A program made the position numbers and the translations under genes. The notes beneath the pieces are model-generated. The model was given only the letters and a program-made list of their open reading frames with translations. It did no database searches and was not told the DNA's origin. A stretch of 64,000 nucleotides of DNA from NCBI GenBank assembly GCA_947450325.1, contig CANFUT010000013.1, positions 51,797 to 115,796 of the forward strand, given 5' to 3'. Source of the stretch: Flavobacteriia bacterium. Its GTDB lineage: Bacteria > Bacteroidota > Bacteroidia > Flavobacteriales_D > Crocinitomicaceae. Of this stretch, positions 35,305 to 43,770 are shown piece by piece; position 1 is the stretch's first letter; each line of letters starts with the position of its first letter.

Positions 35305-36681
35305 TCATTTAGGCATCACAAAATTGGTCATGTCGATTTGGTATAAATCCAAACTTGCTTTTTGACCTTGGATGGTGAAACCTGCAAAAACTGCTTTTTT
35401 CAATTCTGGGTAATATTGGAAATGCGTATCGTTGTTCACTGTGTTGATTCCACTCCCTAAATTGATTGGTTTTGACCAAGTTGAACCCAAGTTTTCAGAT
35501 ACAAAAATATCGTATCCTCCCATTCCTAAATGTCCGTTTGAGCTGAAAAACAAATATCTTCCGTCTGGCGTGATAAAAGGTGTTGTTTCACTTCCTGCTG
35601 TATTGATGCTATCAGAAACTGGTTTTGGTTCGCCCCAAGTTTTTCCAGTTTTTTGAGAAACATAAATGTCAAATTGTTTGCGTTCACCGTTTCGAGTAGA
35701 AACAAAATACATCGTATTTCCATCGCCAGTCACTGTTGCTGCTCCGTCAAAGAATGACGAGTTTACCGCAGCGATCTTCTTAGGATTTGACCATTTTCCT
35801 TTGGTTGTAAATTGAATTTCAAAAATATCAGAACTTTGTGTTTGGATTTTTTCGTCAGCCGCTTCGTTGTTGATGGTAATGTATGCGGTCAATCCATCTT
35901 TAGAAATACACGACATCGCTTCGAAACCTGATGCATTGATTCTGTCGATTTCATTCGTAATGCTGTCCCATTTTTGCTCTTCCTCGTTCCATTGAGCATA
36001 ATAAATATCTTCAAAATATTGCTCATCTTCAGGATTCATCAATCCGCCAGTGGTATTGTTTCTTCTTGAAGTAAAAAACATGCCTTTTCCTTCTTTTACG
36101 ATGATTGGCGCATATTCATTGTATCCAGAATTCACTTCACCAACCATTTTTGATTTGGTAGCGAAAGGAGTTTTTGCCATTTCAGCTTGCGCAAATTTAC
36201 AAGATTCAATTTTTTCTTTGATTTGTAAATCTTTTGCTGCCATTTTTGAAAGTTTTTCCAAAGCAATTTCGTAGTATATGATAGCTGAATCCAATTTTCC
36301 AATACTGTGGTAGCTTTTTCCGATTACATCGTAAACATCTTTGTCAACGCCGTCTGCATCTAATTTTACTGCTTTAGTTGCATACTGCAATGCGAAACCA
36401 TAGTTGTCAAGATTATAGTGACACAAGCTAATCCAATATGGAGCTTTCCAAGTATTTGGATCTTTTTGTGCAGCTTCTCTGAATAATATCAACGCTTCGC
36501 GATTTTTTCTTTCGCTGTACATTTTTTTACCATCTTCAATCATAATCAACGCAGCTGATTTGTCAACTAAATTTGTTGTGCTGTCAGGTGGTGTGATTGA
36601 ATTACTAGCAGCAAAAACTTTTCCGTTTAAGATTGTAACGAATAGTATTAAAGTGCAGAAAATACTTTTAAAATTCTTCAT
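35305..36681 (-). CDS. Exported protein with TPR and PD40 (WD40-like) propeller repeats
   Basis: A 458-residue protein with a signal peptide (cleavage near VFA). Residues about 45-160 contain TPR-like helices (NREALILFREAAQKDPNTWKAP, YGFALQYATKAVKLDADGVD). From about 190 on, PD40 repeats follow, including GKGMFFTSRR, DGNTMYFVSTRNG, DGRYLFFSSNGHLGMGGYDIF, so a beta-propeller is formed. Similar TPR+PD40 proteins in T9SS bacteria include PorE and other envelope proteins, but the OmpA-like C-terminal domain is absent here. Likely periplasmic or surface-bound. Preceded on the minus strand by a TATATTTG box. Confidence 0.75.
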   Translation of the reverse strand: MKNFKSIFCTLILFVTILNGKVFAASNSITPPDSTTNLVDKSAALIMIEDGKKMYSERKNREALILFREAAQKDPNTWKAPYWISLCHYNLDNYGFALQYATKAVKLDADGVDKDVYDVIGKSYHSIGKLDSAIIYYEIALEKLSKMAAKDLQIKEKIESCKFAQAEMAKTPFATKSKMVGEVNSGYNEYAPIIVKEGKGMFFTSRRNNTTGGLMNPEDEQYFEDIYYAQWNEEEQKWDSITNEIDRINASGFEAMSCISKDGLTAYITINNEAADEKIQTQSSDIFEIQFTTKGKWSNPKKIAAVNSSFFDGAATVTGDGNTMYFVSTRNGERKQFDIYVSQKTGKTWGEPKPVSDSINTAGSETTPFITPDGRYLFFSSNGHLGMGGYDIFVSENLGSTWSKPINLGSGINTVNNDTHFQYYPELKKAVFAGFTIQGQKASLDLYQIDMTNFVMPK

Positions 36682-36746
36682 AAGTTTGATTTTGTTGATC
36701 TTGTGTTAGCAATTGTGGTGCCAAATAATTATTTACAATATACGAA

Positions 36747-36754
36747 CAAATATA
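36747..36754 (-). promoter_or_regulatory. Candidate -7 box TATATTTG
   Basis: The minus strand reads TATATTTG, an exact TAnnTTTG match, about 65 bases before ATG 36681 of the TPR/PD40 gene. Confidence 0.4.
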
Positions 36755-36842
36755 GTCGAATGAAATTTTATTTCAGAAATGATTTTTGGCAAAAAATGAT
36801 TTTTTTTACAGTCGAATTGTTTAAAAGTCAAAAATCAAAATT

Positions 36843-37691
36843 TTATTGATTCATGTCGCTTCGTTTGATGAATTGATTTCCGCCTAAGTCCACCAAATCG
36901 TTCATCGCAATTGTAGAAGCAACGCTAGCTAAAATTGGTGCAAATGCAGCACAAAACCACAAGAAGAAATGCACACAAAATTGACTGACAACATCTATCG
37001 GCGCAACTGAAAATCGATGCCAGTCGAAAAGTGCATTTAAATTTACAGGCACCAAAATCAGCAGTGAAAAGACCATTCCAATTGCCATAGTCAAACCGCG
37101 GTGCTTGCGCATGAGCAAAATACTGGCGTCGACACTCAATTTTCGGCGTTCATTCACATAATCCAAAAAACTGAATCCGTAATAATAGAAACTGATTAAA
37201 TACGTAATGTAAAAAACAGGACTTTCATGGATATTGTCCCAAAAAATGGCGCAAAATGCAAAAATCAGCAGGAAGAAAAAATATTGCCACATGATGTTTC
37301 TGACCACAATCCGCAATCCGCGCTTGATGTCGAGCCAAAATTGCTGCTTATTAAATGGATAATGATTTCCAGTAATAATTTTTTCAGTTTTCTGAGACAA
37401 ATAGGCGAGAAGCGGCGATAAAATCGTGACAACCATGTATTTCGAAAATTGCATCAACAAAAGCGCAATCGAAATTTCAAGCATCAATTGAATCAAATAC
37501 CACACGATTCCATTCATTGTGCTAGTGTCCGTATCAAATTGTCGATATTGAATCCAGCTGCCAACTTGGTAAATTCCCAACATCAAAAAAGCTGGAATCA
37601 ACGCATACCAATACATTTTCCTTTCTCGAATGAAAAGAAAAGCCTTCCAATAAGCGCGCATTCCAAGTACAAAATCCTTGATGAAATTCAT
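36843..37691 (-). CDS. EI24 domain membrane protein (CysZ-like)
   Basis: A 282-residue inner-membrane protein with five or six membrane segments. FVLGMRAYWKAFLFIRERKMYWYALIPAFLML fits the N-terminal signature of the EI24/CysZ family, and SPLLAYLSQKTEKIITG and DYVNERRKLSVDASILLMRKHRG are further family positions. CysZ is a sulfate permease in Proteobacteria, but Bacteroidota EI24 proteins have not been shown to do this. The start codon is four bases after a TACCTTTG box. Family call good, function unproven. Confidence 0.8.
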   Translation of the reverse strand: MNFIKDFVLGMRAYWKAFLFIRERKMYWYALIPAFLMLGIYQVGSWIQYRQFDTDTSTMNGIVWYLIQLMLEISIALLLMQFSKYMVVTILSPLLAYLSQKTEKIITGNHYPFNKQQFWLDIKRGLRIVVRNIMWQYFFFLLIFAFCAIFWDNIHESPVFYITYLISFYYYGFSFLDYVNERRKLSVDASILLMRKHRGLTMAIGMVFSLLILVPVNLNALFDWHRFSVAPIDVVSQFCVHFFLWFCAAFAPILASVASTIAMNDLVDLGGNQFIKRSDMNQ

Positions 37692-37695
37692 TGCT

Positions 37696-37703
37696 CAAAG
37701 GTA
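37696..37703 (-). promoter_or_regulatory. Candidate -7 box TACCTTTG for the EI24 gene
   Basis: The minus strand reads TACCTTTG (TAnnTTTG), four bases before ATG 37691, again suggesting a leaderless mRNA. Confidence 0.45.
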
Positions 37704-37768
37704 GGGAAAAATGGATTATTAGATGGTTGGATAAATAGATTATTCGATAGTTTGATATGTTTTTTGTA

Positions 37769-37921
37769 GCCACGGATTCACGGATTTTTTGTTGAAAAAG
37801 TGTGATAAGTAAAATTAAGAAAAGAAAACCATATTAATAAATGCAAATTTCATTGTGAATTGTTTAAATAAAATAAATCAAAAGCAAATCAATAATCAGT
37901 GAAATCAGTGTAATCCGTGGC
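37769..37921. repeat. GCCACGGATT-bounded element (153 bp)
   Basis: The left end reads GCCACGGATTCACGGATTT and the right end, on the other strand, GCCACGGATTACACTGATTT. The outer ten bases are a perfect inverted repeat, and inside it the (C)ACGGATT or (C)ACTGATT unit recurs. The 130-base interior is AT-rich with no gene. It fills most of the gap between the EI24 and GT4 genes (both minus strand). It resembles intergenic mini-element families seen in Bacteroidota genomes (from memory; no search was run). Confidence 0.6.
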
Positions 37922-37936
37922 AAAAAAAAGAATCAC

Positions 37937-39040
37937 TTAATCCCAAAAAAAAGTTTTCTTGTAAATCGCCAAAACCTCCTCAGCGCAGGTTTCCCAGCTG
38001 AATTTTTGGATGTAGTTTTGACAATCGGCTAAATCTAATTCAGTTTCTGATTGATTCATAAATTGCGACATTTTTGCAGCGATGTCGTTTTCATCTCTCG
38101 GGTCAACGCCTATTAAGAAACCATTGCCAATTTCTGCAATAGCGCCGTAGTTTGTGCCGATGATTGGTTTTCCAAACGACAATGATTCCAATACAGGGAA
38201 GCCAAAACCTTCGATGAATGATGGAAAAACGAAAGCTTTCGAATGGTAATACAATCCTTTCAATTCATTTTCTGAAACGATAGACAAATAGCGAACGTTT
38301 TTCGGATATTTTGAAAAATCGATTTTCATGTAATTGTGTCCAACCAAAATAAATTCCCAATCTGAGTTGGTTTTCAAGAAAGATTGTATCATTCGTCGGA
38401 TGTTTTTGTGACTTCTAATTTGTCCAACATACAGTAAAAATGGTTTTTCTAAATGAAATTTACTTTTGACGTCGATGATTGTTTGCTCGCTGATTTCTCC
38501 AAATTTACTGTCGAAACCATTGTAAACCAATTTGAATTTTGGGTTGGCGGCATCTGTATAATCACTTAAAATTTCATTTTTTGCGGCATTTGAAATGAAA
38601 ATCACAGAGGCTGCTTTTTTCAATGTATTTGCCAAGGTTTTCTTGAAATACCAAGTTTTGATTCCAAATGGATCGTCAAACTTTTTAATGTTTCCTGACA
38701 AATTCGAATCGTGAATCGTTGCAATCGTTTTGATTCCTTTCACAATCGGCGCATCCAAATGTGGATAATGGTAAATATCGGGATTCAACTCGCGAATAAT
38801 TGCCGGCATTTTGGTGTAATTCACAATTCCCATATGATGCAAAGCAATTTTCTTGAAAGTAACGTTCGAATATTTTTGAAGTAAAAACAATTCATCGCTT
38901 TCCGGTAATTGTCCATTTACGAGAATAATGTACTGATTTTCATTGTCGATAGCGAGTAAATGATTCAATAAGTTTACGATATAGCGCGACATTCCAGAAA
39001 CTACTGGAAAATGTAATCTAGCATCAAAAACGATTCTCAT
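37937..39040 (-). CDS. Glycosyltransferase family 4 (mannosyltransferase-like)
   Basis: A 367-residue GT-B enzyme. MRIVFDARLHFPVVSGMSRYI is the N-terminus of the GT4 mannosyltransferase subgroup (D-A-R-x-x-x-x-x-x-G-x-x-R-Y). PFLLYVGQIRSHKNIRRMIQSF opens the donor domain and PSFIEGFGFPVLESLSFGKPII is the E-x(7)-E motif. PDIYHYPHLDAPI and KTIATIHDSNL are conserved acceptor-side positions. It belongs to a minus-strand group with another GT4 and a flippase, distinct from the large locus at the start of the window. Confidence 0.9.
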   Translation of the reverse strand: MRIVFDARLHFPVVSGMSRYIVNLLNHLLAIDNENQYIILVNGQLPESDELFLLQKYSNVTFKKIALHHMGIVNYTKMPAIIRELNPDIYHYPHLDAPIVKGIKTIATIHDSNLSGNIKKFDDPFGIKTWYFKKTLANTLKKAASVIFISNAAKNEILSDYTDAANPKFKLVYNGFDSKFGEISEQTIIDVKSKFHLEKPFLLYVGQIRSHKNIRRMIQSFLKTNSDWEFILVGHNYMKIDFSKYPKNVRYLSIVSENELKGLYYHSKAFVFPSFIEGFGFPVLESLSFGKPIIGTNYGAIAEIGNGFLIGVDPRDENDIAAKMSQFMNQSETELDLADCQNYIQKFSWETCAEEVLAIYKKTFFWD

Positions 39041-39125
39041 GAAGGGCTAAAGGTAAGGTATTTACTTGTTTAAATTGCGCTTTCGACTTCTAAAATATGC
39101 TTTTTAGAAAGTAAAATCTTGTTTT

Positions 39126-40229
39126 TTAAGCTTTTGAAATCAATTCAGCGTATTTCAGAAATTGAATTTTTGCAGAATGTTCGTTTTCACATTTTAGTCG
39201 TGCATTTTTGCCGAGTTGTGCTGTTAATTCTGGGTTTTGTAAGATTTTTTCAATTTTGGAAACCAAGTTAGCGGCGTTTTTTGGTTCAAACAAAATTCCA
39301 GTTTCTTGATTGACGATCAATTCTCTATTTCCAGGAATATCGGTTGCGAGAATCGGCAATCCAACAGCCATTGCTTGCAATATCGCGGTGCTTTGCGTTT
39401 CAGCCAAACTACTATGAATATAAAGTTGCAAAGTTTGATAAAAAGCCAACATTTCCTGTTGATTCAAATTTCCAAGTAATTTGATTTTGTCGCTTACGTT
39501 CGATTGATTGACAAGATGTTGCAAGTGCTCAAAACCTTCACCAGCTCCTGCAATGTGTAATTCAAAATTTTGGGTTTTGTGGTTCAACTTTTCAAAAGCT
39601 TGAATCAAAGTTTGGTGATCGCGCAGTGAATTGATCCTGCTTGCCATTCCGATTTTGAAAGTAGATTTTTCTTCAGTTTCGATAGTTGGTTTGAAATAGT
39701 CAGTATTAATGCCATTCGCAATTACCACCGACTTTTTGGAATATCGCAATATTCCAATATTGCGTTTTACTTCAGATTGATAATTTTCAGTCAAATAAAC
39801 AATTCTGCTGCAAAAAATCACCGCCAAAAAAGACCAAATCCATTCGCTTTTGCGCTTTGCTTGATTGCTTTGATGTTCCACTGCGATGCATTTTGCTTTG
39901 TGAAACCAACAATACCAAATTGTGGGTACAATCAAAGTCATGGAATGCACAAAAATGAAATCAGGTTTTTGTTGTTTCAAGCTTTTTAAGTACAATTTCC
40001 AACTTGAAAAATGTTTTCCTTTTTGCTTTAAAATGTTTTCGAATGGAATTTGGTGGTTTAAGCAAAAAGCTTCGTAATCTGGATCCAATTCTTCAATTCC
40101 GAAATAAATGAATTGCTGTTGAAATTGTTTTTCAGTATCACCCTCGACCAAAGATTGCACAACGCTTCCATGTCCGCCTTTTCCGGAGTAAAGCACTTGC
40201 GTGATTTTGGGTTTATTTTGAGATTCCAT
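39126..40229 (-). CDS. Glycosyltransferase family 4 with a repeat-derived insertion
   Basis: A 367-residue GT-B enzyme. ITQVLYSGKGGHGSVVQSLV is the N-terminus with the glycine loop, FKIGMASRINSLRDHQTLIQAF opens the donor domain, and HSSLAETQSTAILQAMAVGLPIL is the donor-phosphate region. Residues about 155-165 (RNIGILRYSK) are encoded by a copy of the dispersed AATATCG element, placed just before VVIANGIN, where GT4 proteins have a variable loop. The start codon lies inside the end of the flippase gene (17-base overlap). Confidence 0.85.
   Translation of the reverse strand: MESQNKPKITQVLYSGKGGHGSVVQSLVEGDTEKQFQQQFIYFGIEELDPDYEAFCLNHQIPFENILKQKGKHFSSWKLYLKSLKQQKPDFIFVHSMTLIVPTIWYCWFHKAKCIAVEHQSNQAKRKSEWIWSFLAVIFCSRIVYLTENYQSEVKRNIGILRYSKKSVVIANGINTDYFKPTIETEEKSTFKIGMASRINSLRDHQTLIQAFEKLNHKTQNFELHIAGAGEGFEHLQHLVNQSNVSDKIKLLGNLNQQEMLAFYQTLQLYIHSSLAETQSTAILQAMAVGLPILATDIPGNRELIVNQETGILFEPKNAANLVSKIEKILQNPELTAQLGKNARLKCENEHSAKIQFLKYAELISKA
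39736..39764 (-). repeat. AATATCG repeat absorbed in a glycosyltransferase gene
   Basis: TTGGAATATCGCAATATTCCAATATTGCG contains the left arm GGAATATCG of the element, a CAATATTC centre and a degenerate right arm. It is read in frame on the minus strand as part of residues 155-165. Frame and orientation differ from those in the Dma-like gene, showing that it is the DNA sequence, not the peptide, that is shared. Confidence 0.65.
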
Positions 40230-41637
40230 GTCGAATGTTTTTTTGAAAATGTTTCCACAAAAAGAATATCAAAACCAAGGAAATCAAGATTTTGAAAACC
40301 AAAAGCATGTAAAAATCTATTTTGATATAGGCAATCAAACTGACGAATCCGATGATGCTGGTCAAAGCCAAGAAATAAAAAGTAACAGTTGAAAAGGAGA
40401 TGAATTTATAAAATCTCGTACTGAAAAAGAACAACAAAATCACATTGAGTGAAATCGCAATCAAAGTTGAAATCGCTGCGCCTAAAATGCCGTAGATCGG
40501 AACAAGCCAAAGATTGAGCAGTAAATTCAAAACTGCCGCGAGCGTATTTATGATAGACTGAATGTAAGTTTTATTGCTCAAGAAAATGCCCAATGAAAAC
40601 ATGGAAATTCCATTGATAAATGCGATTAAATAAAGCAAAGGCATGATTTTGTGCGCTTCAAAATAATTTGAGTTGGTGAAAACGAGTATTGTTTCCTGCG
40701 AAAAAAGTGCAAGAATGAAAACCAAGATTCCGCCGATGATGAAATAATTTCGAATGAGTTTTTGCAGTTTGATTTTAGTGGATTCAAGTTTGTAGTTTTC
40801 AATCACTATTGGCGCCAAGGCCATGCTAAAACTGGCAATGAGTAATGTTAAAATGGATGGAAATTTTGCACCAACGCTGTAAACGCCAAGTTCGTTTAAA
40901 GAAATTTTTTGCGCAATCACGAATCTATCAGTAATATCCAAAGCCAACATTGCCAATGCAGCTGGAATCAAAGGAATCGAAAATTGCAAAATCATTTTCA
41001 GTTCTTTCCAACCAAGGTAAAAAATGTATTCTTTTCGCAATAAATACAACTGAAATCCTACTATAAATGGCGCAATGATGGTCGAAGCCCAATAGATTGC
41101 TTCAATTCCCATTTGACCGTAAATCACCAAAGTCAATATCAACGCAATATTTGCCAAAGATTGAATGAAACTCAACCAAGCAAAAGCTGCTGTTTTTCGT
41201 CTGAAGCGCAAGTGAATTCCCAATTGAAAGAAGAGCGCGTTGATGCAAGTGTTGATAATCATCAATTGAAAAATGCTATCAGTAAATTCGTTACTTGAAG
41301 TTTCGCTGATTGTTTTCCAAAAATGTTGCGTCAACAAAAGGAAAACCGCCGTGAGAAAATAGACTATAAAAATCGCATTGATTCCTGTTGCGCCCAATTT
41401 TCTTTTTTCCAATTCTGAAAGAGAATCATCGCCCAAATACCTTGAAACGCCTTGGGCAATTTGCAAACTAAAAATGGCATTGATGACACCCGACAAAACG
41501 GATAAATAATCTAAAATTCCATAATCAGCAGGGGAGAAGTAAGCGGTATAAAAAGGAATCAGCAAAAGTGAAATGCCTTTTGTCGCGAAATTCGACAAAG
41601 TGTAGATGCTTCCTTCTTTTAAAAACTGCTGAATCAT
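40213..41637 (-). CDS. Wzx-type oligosaccharide flippase (MOP superfamily)
   Basis: A 474-residue polytopic protein with about 12-14 membrane segments. SIYTLSNFATKGISLLLIPFYTAYFSPADYGILDYL is the typical N-terminus of polysaccharide biosynthesis/flippase proteins (P-x-Y-T-x-x-x-x-x-x-x-(Y/F)-G). Such transporters move lipid-linked repeat units to the periplasmic face. A Wzy polymerase or chain-length regulator is not in the local cluster. The two downstream glycosyltransferase genes are on the same strand; the first overlaps its 3' end, so the three form an operon. Confidence 0.9.
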   Translation of the reverse strand: MIQQFLKEGSIYTLSNFATKGISLLLIPFYTAYFSPADYGILDYLSVLSGVINAIFSLQIAQGVSRYLGDDSLSELEKRKLGATGINAIFIVYFLTAVFLLLTQHFWKTISETSSNEFTDSIFQLMIINTCINALFFQLGIHLRFRRKTAAFAWLSFIQSLANIALILTLVIYGQMGIEAIYWASTIIAPFIVGFQLYLLRKEYIFYLGWKELKMILQFSIPLIPAALAMLALDITDRFVIAQKISLNELGVYSVGAKFPSILTLLIASFSMALAPIVIENYKLESTKIKLQKLIRNYFIIGGILVFILALFSQETILVFTNSNYFEAHKIMPLLYLIAFINGISMFSLGIFLSNKTYIQSIINTLAAVLNLLLNLWLVPIYGILGAAISTLIAISLNVILLFFFSTRFYKFISFSTVTFYFLALTSIIGFVSLIAYIKIDFYMLLVFKILISLVLIFFLWKHFQKNIRHGISK

Positions 41638-41762
41638 GCGTAAAAATACGAATTATTCAATACTTGATTTTTTTTAACTTTTGTATATAATTTTAATTTT
41701 TTGATTCAATTTGTAATTTTATTTTGCTAATAATTTTTTTCACTTCCTTATATTCAAATTTA

Positions 41763-41770
41763 TACGTTTG
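41763..41770 (+). promoter_or_regulatory. Candidate -7 box TACGTTTG for mbnP-mbnH
   Basis: TACGTTTG matches TAnnTTTG, 78 bases upstream of ATG 41849. The 211-base gap before the MbnP-like gene is otherwise AT-rich without other recognisable features. Confidence 0.35.
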
Positions 41771-41848
41771 TTAATAAAAGTAATTGCGAAATCATTTGTA
41801 TCGTTGTGAAATTTGACTTTATTTTACAAAAAAATTAACTTATTAAAA

Positions 41849-42631
41849 ATGAAAACTTTTTCTCAATATAAAAAATTCTCATTGATTGCATTGGCAATCG
41901 CAGGTTTAACTTTTACATCTTGTAAAAAAGAAGTAACCCCCGAACCAACTGCCACAACAGGAAGTGTAAGTGTAAACTTTGAACACAAATGGGTGGATTT
42001 ATCTGCCAATTTTACTTTGAATATGGAATACATTCATCCTGTCACAAACGACACTTTGAATTTCACAACCATGAAATATTACATTTCAAATTTGAAATTG
42101 AAAAAAGCAGATGGAACTTGGTGGACGCACCCTGAAAGTTATTTTTTGGTTGATGTAGAGAACGTGAGTTCAACTAAATTATCTATGTCAAACGTTCCTG
42201 TTGGCACGTACACAGAATTGTCATATACTTTCGGTGTTGACAGTACAAGAAATGTTTCTGGTGCTCAAACTGGAGCTTTATCAATTGCTAAAGACATGTT
42301 TTGGAGTTGGAATTCAGGTTATATTTTCTTGAAAGCAGAAGGCTTATCGGCGAATTCTACCACTGGATCATATTCTTTCCATTTGGGTGGGTTTAGTGGA
42401 GCAAACAGTACCTTGTCAACTAAAAATGTTGTTTTTAATTCAGTTTCAACGGATTTAGTTGTTTCCTCAAGTCATGAAAGTGAAATTAGTATGCTTGTTT
42501 TTCCAGATAAACTATGGAACACTGCAGGAAGTATAAATACAACGAATACCATTCACATGCCTGGATCAGGTGCAAAAACCATGGCAAATGATTTTGTAAA
42601 TGGAATTGAATTCGAACACGTTCACAATTAA
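41849..42631 (+). CDS. MbnP-family copper-binding-type lipoprotein
   Basis: A 260-residue lipoprotein (signal peptide ends LTFTSC, lipid Cys20). The mature part matches the MbnP family: SVSVNFEHKW near the N-terminus, FTTMKYYISNLKLKKADGTW, LVDVENVS, VPVGTYTELSYTFGVD, and MFWSWNSGYIFLKAEG. In methanotrophs MbnP binds copper after MbnH converts a Trp into kynurenine. The partner MbnH-like di-haem protein is encoded directly downstream. A strong terminator stands between the two, so MbnH may be made at a lower level. Function in Bacteroidota is not established. Confidence 0.85.
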   Translation: MKTFSQYKKFSLIALAIAGLTFTSCKKEVTPEPTATTGSVSVNFEHKWVDLSANFTLNMEYIHPVTNDTLNFTTMKYYISNLKLKKADGTWWTHPESYFLVDVENVSSTKLSMSNVPVGTYTELSYTFGVDSTRNVSGAQTGALSIAKDMFWSWNSGYIFLKAEGLSANSTTGSYSFHLGGFSGANSTLSTKNVVFNSVSTDLVVSSSHESEISMLVFPDKLWNTAGSINTTNTIHMPGSGAKTMANDFVNGIEFEHVHN

Positions 42632-42653
42632 GATTTTAATTTAAGAATGCAAT

Positions 42654-42691
42654 AACCACAAAGATTTCGAAATAGATCTTTGTGGTTTTTT
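42654..42691 (+). terminator. Strong Rho-independent terminator between mbnP-like and mbnH-like genes
   Basis: AACCACAAAGAT (42654-42665) and ATCTTTGTGGTT (42675-42686) form a perfect 12-bp stem with a 9-base loop, followed by six T. It follows the MbnP-like stop by 22 bases and precedes the MbnH-like ATG by about 50, so it may set a ratio between the two proteins. Confidence 0.85.
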
Positions 42692-42744
42692 CACTAATTT
42701 CAACGCCTATTCAAACTTTTCAATTCAAGAAACTGTTTAGCGGT

Positions 42745-43761
42745 ATGAGATTTTTTTGTTCTATGATACTGGTTTTTGTTCTTTTTTCATGTAAAAAAGA
42801 CAACGAAATTGTTCCCGTCGACGATTGGGGATTTAAAAAGCCGAGCTATTTTCCTGAACCACACTATACATTTGAAAACAACGCGCAAACTAAATTGAGA
42901 TTTTCTTTGGGAAGAGATTTATTCTACGATTCTATTTTATCTTTAGATAATTCTATCTCTTGTGCCTCTTGCCATGCGCAGACACACGGTTTTTCAGATC
43001 ACAATGTAGCATTTAGTGCTGGTGTGAATGGAACTTTGGGTGTAAGAAATTCTCCGGCTTTGTCTAATTTAGCTTGGTATCCAACATTCATGTGGGACGG
43101 CGGAATTGTAAATATAGAAACGTTTTCAGTTGGTCCAATCACGAATCCTTTGGAGATGCATGAATCTATTTTGAACGTTGTGGGGAAATTAAATGCGAAT
43201 AGCGCATATAGGAGTAAATTCAAATTAGCCTACGACGTTGATAGTATCACCGATCAAAAAATGTTGCAAGCACTTGCGCAATACATGGCGATGTTGATTT
43301 CTGACGATTCGAAATACGATAAATTCAAGAAAGGAACTTACACATTTACCGCTGATGAAAATGCAGGTTATTTTTTGTTTCAAGCCAAATGTGCAAGTTG
43401 TCACACAGAACCATTGTTTACAGATTTCACTTATAGAAATAATGGAATCGATGCAACATTCACAGATCTTGGTCGTGGAATGATTACTCAAAATGCAGCT
43501 GACAATGGTAAATTTAAAGTTCCATCCTTAAGAAATGTGCAATTGACTTATCCTTACATGCACGATGGAAGGTATTTCACATTGTCGCAAGTTTTGGATC
43601 ATTATGCCACTGGAATTCAAAGTTCTTCGACTTTGGATCCATCTTTAGCATCAGGTATTCCTTTGACGGCGGACGAAAAACTCAAAATTATCGCATTTTT
43701 GAGAACTTTGACTGATTATACTTTCATGGCAAATCCAGATTTGTCGGAGCCGATTCATTAA
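42745..43761 (+). CDS. MbnH-like di-haem cytochrome c peroxidase family protein
   Basis: A 338-residue lipoprotein (signal ending LFSC) with two c-type haem motifs: SCASCHAQTHG and AKCASCHTEP. GRDLFYDSILSLDNSISCASCH, GVRNSPALSNLAWYPTFMWDGG and PSLRNVQLTYPYMHDGRY are the signatures of the CcpA/MauG/MbnH superfamily. Members such as MauG and MbnH oxidise Trp residues in partner proteins, whereas CcpA reduces peroxide. Adjacency to an MbnP homologue favours an MbnH role. I choose ATG 42745 because it gives a correct signal peptide; an upstream GTG at 42682 overlaps the terminator stem. Confidence 0.9.
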   Translation: MRFFCSMILVFVLFSCKKDNEIVPVDDWGFKKPSYFPEPHYTFENNAQTKLRFSLGRDLFYDSILSLDNSISCASCHAQTHGFSDHNVAFSAGVNGTLGVRNSPALSNLAWYPTFMWDGGIVNIETFSVGPITNPLEMHESILNVVGKLNANSAYRSKFKLAYDVDSITDQKMLQALAQYMAMLISDDSKYDKFKKGTYTFTADENAGYFLFQAKCASCHTEPLFTDFTYRNNGIDATFTDLGRGMITQNAADNGKFKVPSLRNVQLTYPYMHDGRYFTLSQVLDHYATGIQSSSTLDPSLASGIPLTADEKLKIIAFLRTLTDYTFMANPDLSEPIH

Positions 43762-43770
43762 TTTTATCAG

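Noticed and set aside
33629..36274. Several open frames on the strand opposite the subtilase and TPR/PD40 genes
   Set aside because: They mirror the codons of well-supported genes, have no family motifs and no promoter boxes.
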